Below, one piece after another: positions 61,907 through 64,000 of a DNA stretch of 64,000 nt (the stretch's first letter is position 1; every line of letters starts with the position of its first letter). Below the pieces are notes generated by a model that worked only from the letters and a program-made list of their open reading frames with translations, did no database searches and was not told the DNA's origin. The position numbers and the translations under genes were made by a program. The stretch comes from Catellatospora sp. KI3 (GTDB lineage Bacteria; Actinomycetota; Actinomycetes; Mycobacteriales; Micromonosporaceae): the NCBI RefSeq assembly GCF_029948125.1, contig NZ_JASAMB010000030.1:20629-84628 (forward strand), given 5' to 3'.

Positions 61907-62740
61907 TCAGCCGGTAGGTAGCGGCCGGTAGTGCGAGTCGACGGCGGGCTGGCCGGTGAAGTTGGGGCCGGCCCGGTCGTCGGCGCCCGCGTACGTGAAC
62001 GGCAGGTCCAGGTTCCGAGGCCCGACGCAGGTGACGATGCGGCGCCGAGCGTCGTAGCCGACCCGGTTCTCGCGCAGCAGGCGGCGCAGCGTCCGGCTGG
62101 CGTCGGTGCCGTCGGCCAGGCGGATGCTCGCCAGATCAAGGTGCGCGGCGAACGTACCGCCAGGGGACAGCCAGGTCAGCGCCCGCGCCAGCACGCCCAG
62201 CTTGTCGCCGACGTAGTGCAGCCCGTGTACGCAGGTGATCAGGTCGTAAGCCCGGCCCGGCTCCCAGCAGGAGACCGATGCCACGTGCAGGTCCAGGCCC
62301 GGTGCGGTACGGGCCGCCGGATCGAACCAGTCGATCAGGTCGACACCGGTCAGCGTGACCTGCGTCCCGCCTGCGACGTCGCCGCCCCCGTCTGGCCGGA
62401 TGGGAGCAGCCGAGATGAGGCCGGCCCTTCCCGGACCGCTCGGGGCCGGGCCGCTCGGGATCGCGACCCTGGCGGCCGGGTCGATCGGTGCCGAGTCGGT
62501 CGGAGCTCGGAGGAGATCGGCTGCCTGGGTGAGGGCGCGGGCTGATCCGCAGCAGAGGTCCAGCCAGGACGCCCGGCCGTGGTCGGCGAGCCGGGAGCGC
62601 AGCAGGTCGAGCGGGTGCAGACCGAGGTCTTTGGCGTAGCTGTTGACGCCGTCGAGGCCGCGCTCGCGATTCATCGCGCAGTTGGCGACCACATCGGAGC
62701 GCTCCAGGGCGTCATCGGTGAGCAGGCGGTCGGCGGGCAT
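61907..62740 (-). CDS. SAM-dependent methyltransferase with a low-complexity insert
   Basis: 277 aa from ATG 62740. Motif I is SWLDLCCGSARALTQAAD at about 58-75; after a 48-residue insert (about 79-126) the fold resumes with VTLTGVDLIDWF (motif II), YDLITCVHGLHYVGDKLG (motif IV) and LARALTWLSPGGTFAAHLD. The insert is Pro/Gly/Ala-rich with short repeats (SAPIDPA, SGPAPSGPG) and is absent from ordinary methyltransferases. Substrate unknown. A family A repeat lies between it and the upstream pseudokinase gene. Confidence 0.82.
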   Translation of the reverse strand: MPADRLLTDDALERSDVVANCAMNRERGLDGVNSYAKDLGLHPLDLLRSRLADHGRASWLDLCCGSARALTQAADLLRAPTDSAPIDPAARVAIPSGPAPSGPGRAGLISAAPIRPDGGGDVAGGTQVTLTGVDLIDWFDPAARTAPGLDLHVASVSCWEPGRAYDLITCVHGLHYVGDKLGVLARALTWLSPGGTFAAHLDLASIRLADGTDASRTLRRLLRENRVGYDARRRIVTCVGPRNLDLPFTYAGADDRAGPNFTGQPAVDSHYRPLPTG

Positions 62741-62811
62741 CGCCAGATCCTGCCAGAGGCCGTACCGACCCGGCTGCCCCGTGCCGGGCGCCCCCGGATC
62801 CCGCCGTGGGT

Positions 62812-62862
62812 GAAGAAGGGGCCCTTCTACCGCGTAAAGCGATAAGAAGGGGCCCTTCCTTC
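62812..62862 (-). repeat. family A palindromic repeat, copy 5
   Basis: GAAGAAGGGGCCCTTCTACC, loop with GCGTAAAGCGATAAG, then AAGGGGCCCTTCCTTCCC. TTATCGC on the minus strand. It lies just after the stop of the pseudokinase gene and upstream of the methyltransferase gene, where it would separate the two transcripts. Confidence 0.88.
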
Positions 62863-62868
62863 CCTTGC

Positions 62869-63720
62869 CTAGGCGGGGGTGGGGGCGGTGAGGGAGGCGG
62901 CGAGCTGGCGGAAGGTGGGACGGTGGGCGGGGTCCGGCGCCAGCGCGGCGGTGACCAGGGTGGACATGGCGGGCCACGTGTCCGGTACGGCGCGGTGGGC
63001 GGTGCCCGTGGCGATGGACGCCCAGGCGTCCCGGGGGTCGTCCGCGCGGCCGTTGGTGGCGCAGGGGTGCGCCCAGCGGCCGGTCCAGGCGGCGTACAGC
63101 AGGGCGCCGAAGGCGTAGACCTCGGCGGGTGCGGTCAGTGCGACGTGCTGGTCGGGGTCGGTGTCCAGCAGTTCGCGGGCGGTCTCCGGCGCGGTCAGCT
63201 GGGGCAGGCCGCCCCGCCACGGCGTCGCCGGGGCGAGAGAGGGGTGCCCGGCGGGGTCGGGGTGCTGCGCGTGGGCGTAGTCGAGCAGGCGGGCGGTGCC
63301 CCGGGCCGGGACCAGCAGATGCTCCGGCCGCAGTCCGGCATGGCGCCAGCCGAGGTCGTGCAGGTCGGCGAGGGCTACCGCCGCCGACCAGGTGGCCACG
63401 GCTGCGGTACGTCGCTCGGCCGGGCCGTCGGTGCCGCGTACGCCCTGCCAGCGCCGGTGCAGGGTCGGGGCGTCGAGCCAGTCCAGCGCGATCCAGGCGC
63501 CGTGCTCGGTGCTGCCGTGGGCGCAGAGGTAACCCGGATGCCCCACCCGCGCCAGCACGCCGGCTTCCCGGGTGGGCAGATGCCGGTCCGGACCAGTGGC
63601 GTACTTGACGGCCCAGTGCCGCCCGTCGGACAGGCGCACCTTCCAGACCCGGCTGCGCGCGGAGGCGACCAGTGTCGCGGCCTGCGCCTGCTCGGGCAGC
63701 TCGATCTCCGGCGGCAGCAT
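62869..63720 (-). CDS. protein kinase-like protein, predicted pseudokinase
   Basis: 283 aa from ATG 63720 with AAGGGAGG upstream. N-lobe Lys is in HWAVKYATG (K39). The catalytic loop reads LGWRHAGLRPEHLLV: where kinases have HRDLKPEN, this has HAGLRPEH, losing both the catalytic Asp and the Asn metal ligand. The DFG position is DYA (D147), and APE (177-179) and VYAFGALLYAAW are kept. So the fold is intact but phosphotransfer is unlikely. It could be a regulatory or scaffold protein. No transmembrane or PASTA segment. Confidence 0.85.
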   Translation of the reverse strand: MLPPEIELPEQAQAATLVASARSRVWKVRLSDGRHWAVKYATGPDRHLPTREAGVLARVGHPGYLCAHGSTEHGAWIALDWLDAPTLHRRWQGVRGTDGPAERRTAAVATWSAAVALADLHDLGWRHAGLRPEHLLVPARGTARLLDYAHAQHPDPAGHPSLAPATPWRGGLPQLTAPETARELLDTDPDQHVALTAPAEVYAFGALLYAAWTGRWAHPCATNGRADDPRDAWASIATGTAHRAVPDTWPAMSTLVTAALAPDPAHRPTFRQLAASLTAPTPA

Positions 63721-63889
63721 GGGCGCCTCCCTTGTGGTTCCTGGCTGCCAGTATTGCCCTAAGACCGATTTGTACCTTTTAGCCGCGCCCGCCGTACGCC
63801 ACTCGCCACAACCGACCGCGTCAGCGACCCCCCTCGCCCTCCCGGATCCCGGGACGGTCGGCCCGGAGACCTCCTCTTGCGCCCCCATG

Positions 63890-64000
63890 TAGCGATCTTG
63901 GGGTCCATCCCGGCGTTGATCGCCGTTTGAGGTCAAAGCGGGGCCTACCGGCCGAGGTTCTGACCGCCGATCGCGATCACCGGCCTGGCGGCGGAGGTTC
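63890..64000. repeat. GATCGCG/GGTC motifs at the window edge
   Basis: The gap from 63721 to the window end has a less G+C-rich patch upstream of the pseudokinase (GATTTGTACCTTTTAGC near 63767-63783). From about 63890 it shows TTGATCGCCGTTTGAGGTC and TTCTGACCGCCGATCGCGAT, members of the same degenerate motif family as 50.2-50.7 kb. No gene is seen. Confidence 0.5.

Overview
The window is about 73% G+C, uses many GTG starts, and carries actinobacterial markers: DUF6893, DUF5999 and DUF6289 proteins, an HspR-type HAIR operator, a DmdR/IdeR-type iron box, and a Spo0M protein. Together they point to a filamentous actinomycete, most likely of the Micromonosporaceae. The family assignment is inference; no rRNA or tRNA gene is visible.

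Layout. 1-5545 (+) is the 3' part of an uptake [NiFe]-hydrogenase cluster: DUF6084, a hydrogenase-linked protein, the maturation protease, DUF6893, and hypA, hypC, hypD and hypE. hypF lies apart on the minus strand (8976-11276), beyond a secreted GH76 mannanase. hypB and the structural genes are not in the window. 11.3-19.1 kb holds a frameshifted two-domain VOC protein, a hydrolase, a divergent MerR regulator/photolyase pair, and an operon for N-acyl amino acids (GNAT, racemase, D-aminoacylase). 19.4-22.7 kb is a large secreted GH48 cellulase. 22.8-36.5 kb is a mosaic: beta-lactamase fold, Hsp20 with its operator, GH36 alpha-galactosidase, DUF72, a nucleotidyltransferase / PQQ-propeller lipoprotein / nucleotidyltransferase operon, aldo-keto reductase, a zinc-ribbon protein and a NUDIX protein. 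37.6-40.6 kb is a glycine riboswitch followed by gcvP. 41-42.3 kb is pabB. 42.8-44.6 kb is a membrane-anchored binding-protein/VWA fusion.

44.7-49.2 kb (-) is an iron-box-controlled NRPS-independent siderophore operon: two IucA/IucC synthetases and a type III PLP decarboxylase. Next come an EamA exporter, a TauE/SafE permease, Spo0M, a second aldo-keto reductase, an EgtA-like ligase, GNAT, MOSC and PhzF proteins. A 1125-residue secreted protein follows (PA14, glucose/sorbosone-dehydrogenase-like propeller, CBM, ricin lectin, DUF1080). A methyltransferase and a predicted pseudokinase end the window.

Two themes stand out. One is secreted polysaccharide degradation (GH76, GH48, the DUF1080 protein, plus intracellular GH36). 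The other is an unusual density of dispersed inverted repeats. Three families are recognisable by eye: A (AAGGGGCCCTT arms, TTATCGC in the loop; five copies, one inside a hydrogenase-cluster gene), B (GCAGTTTC palindromes; three copies) and C (GACGYTGGCCTAT arms; two copies). There is also a looser family of GATCGCGacctgcGGTC motifs. No transposase, integrase or CRISPR array is present, so any mobility of these repeats would have to be driven from elsewhere.
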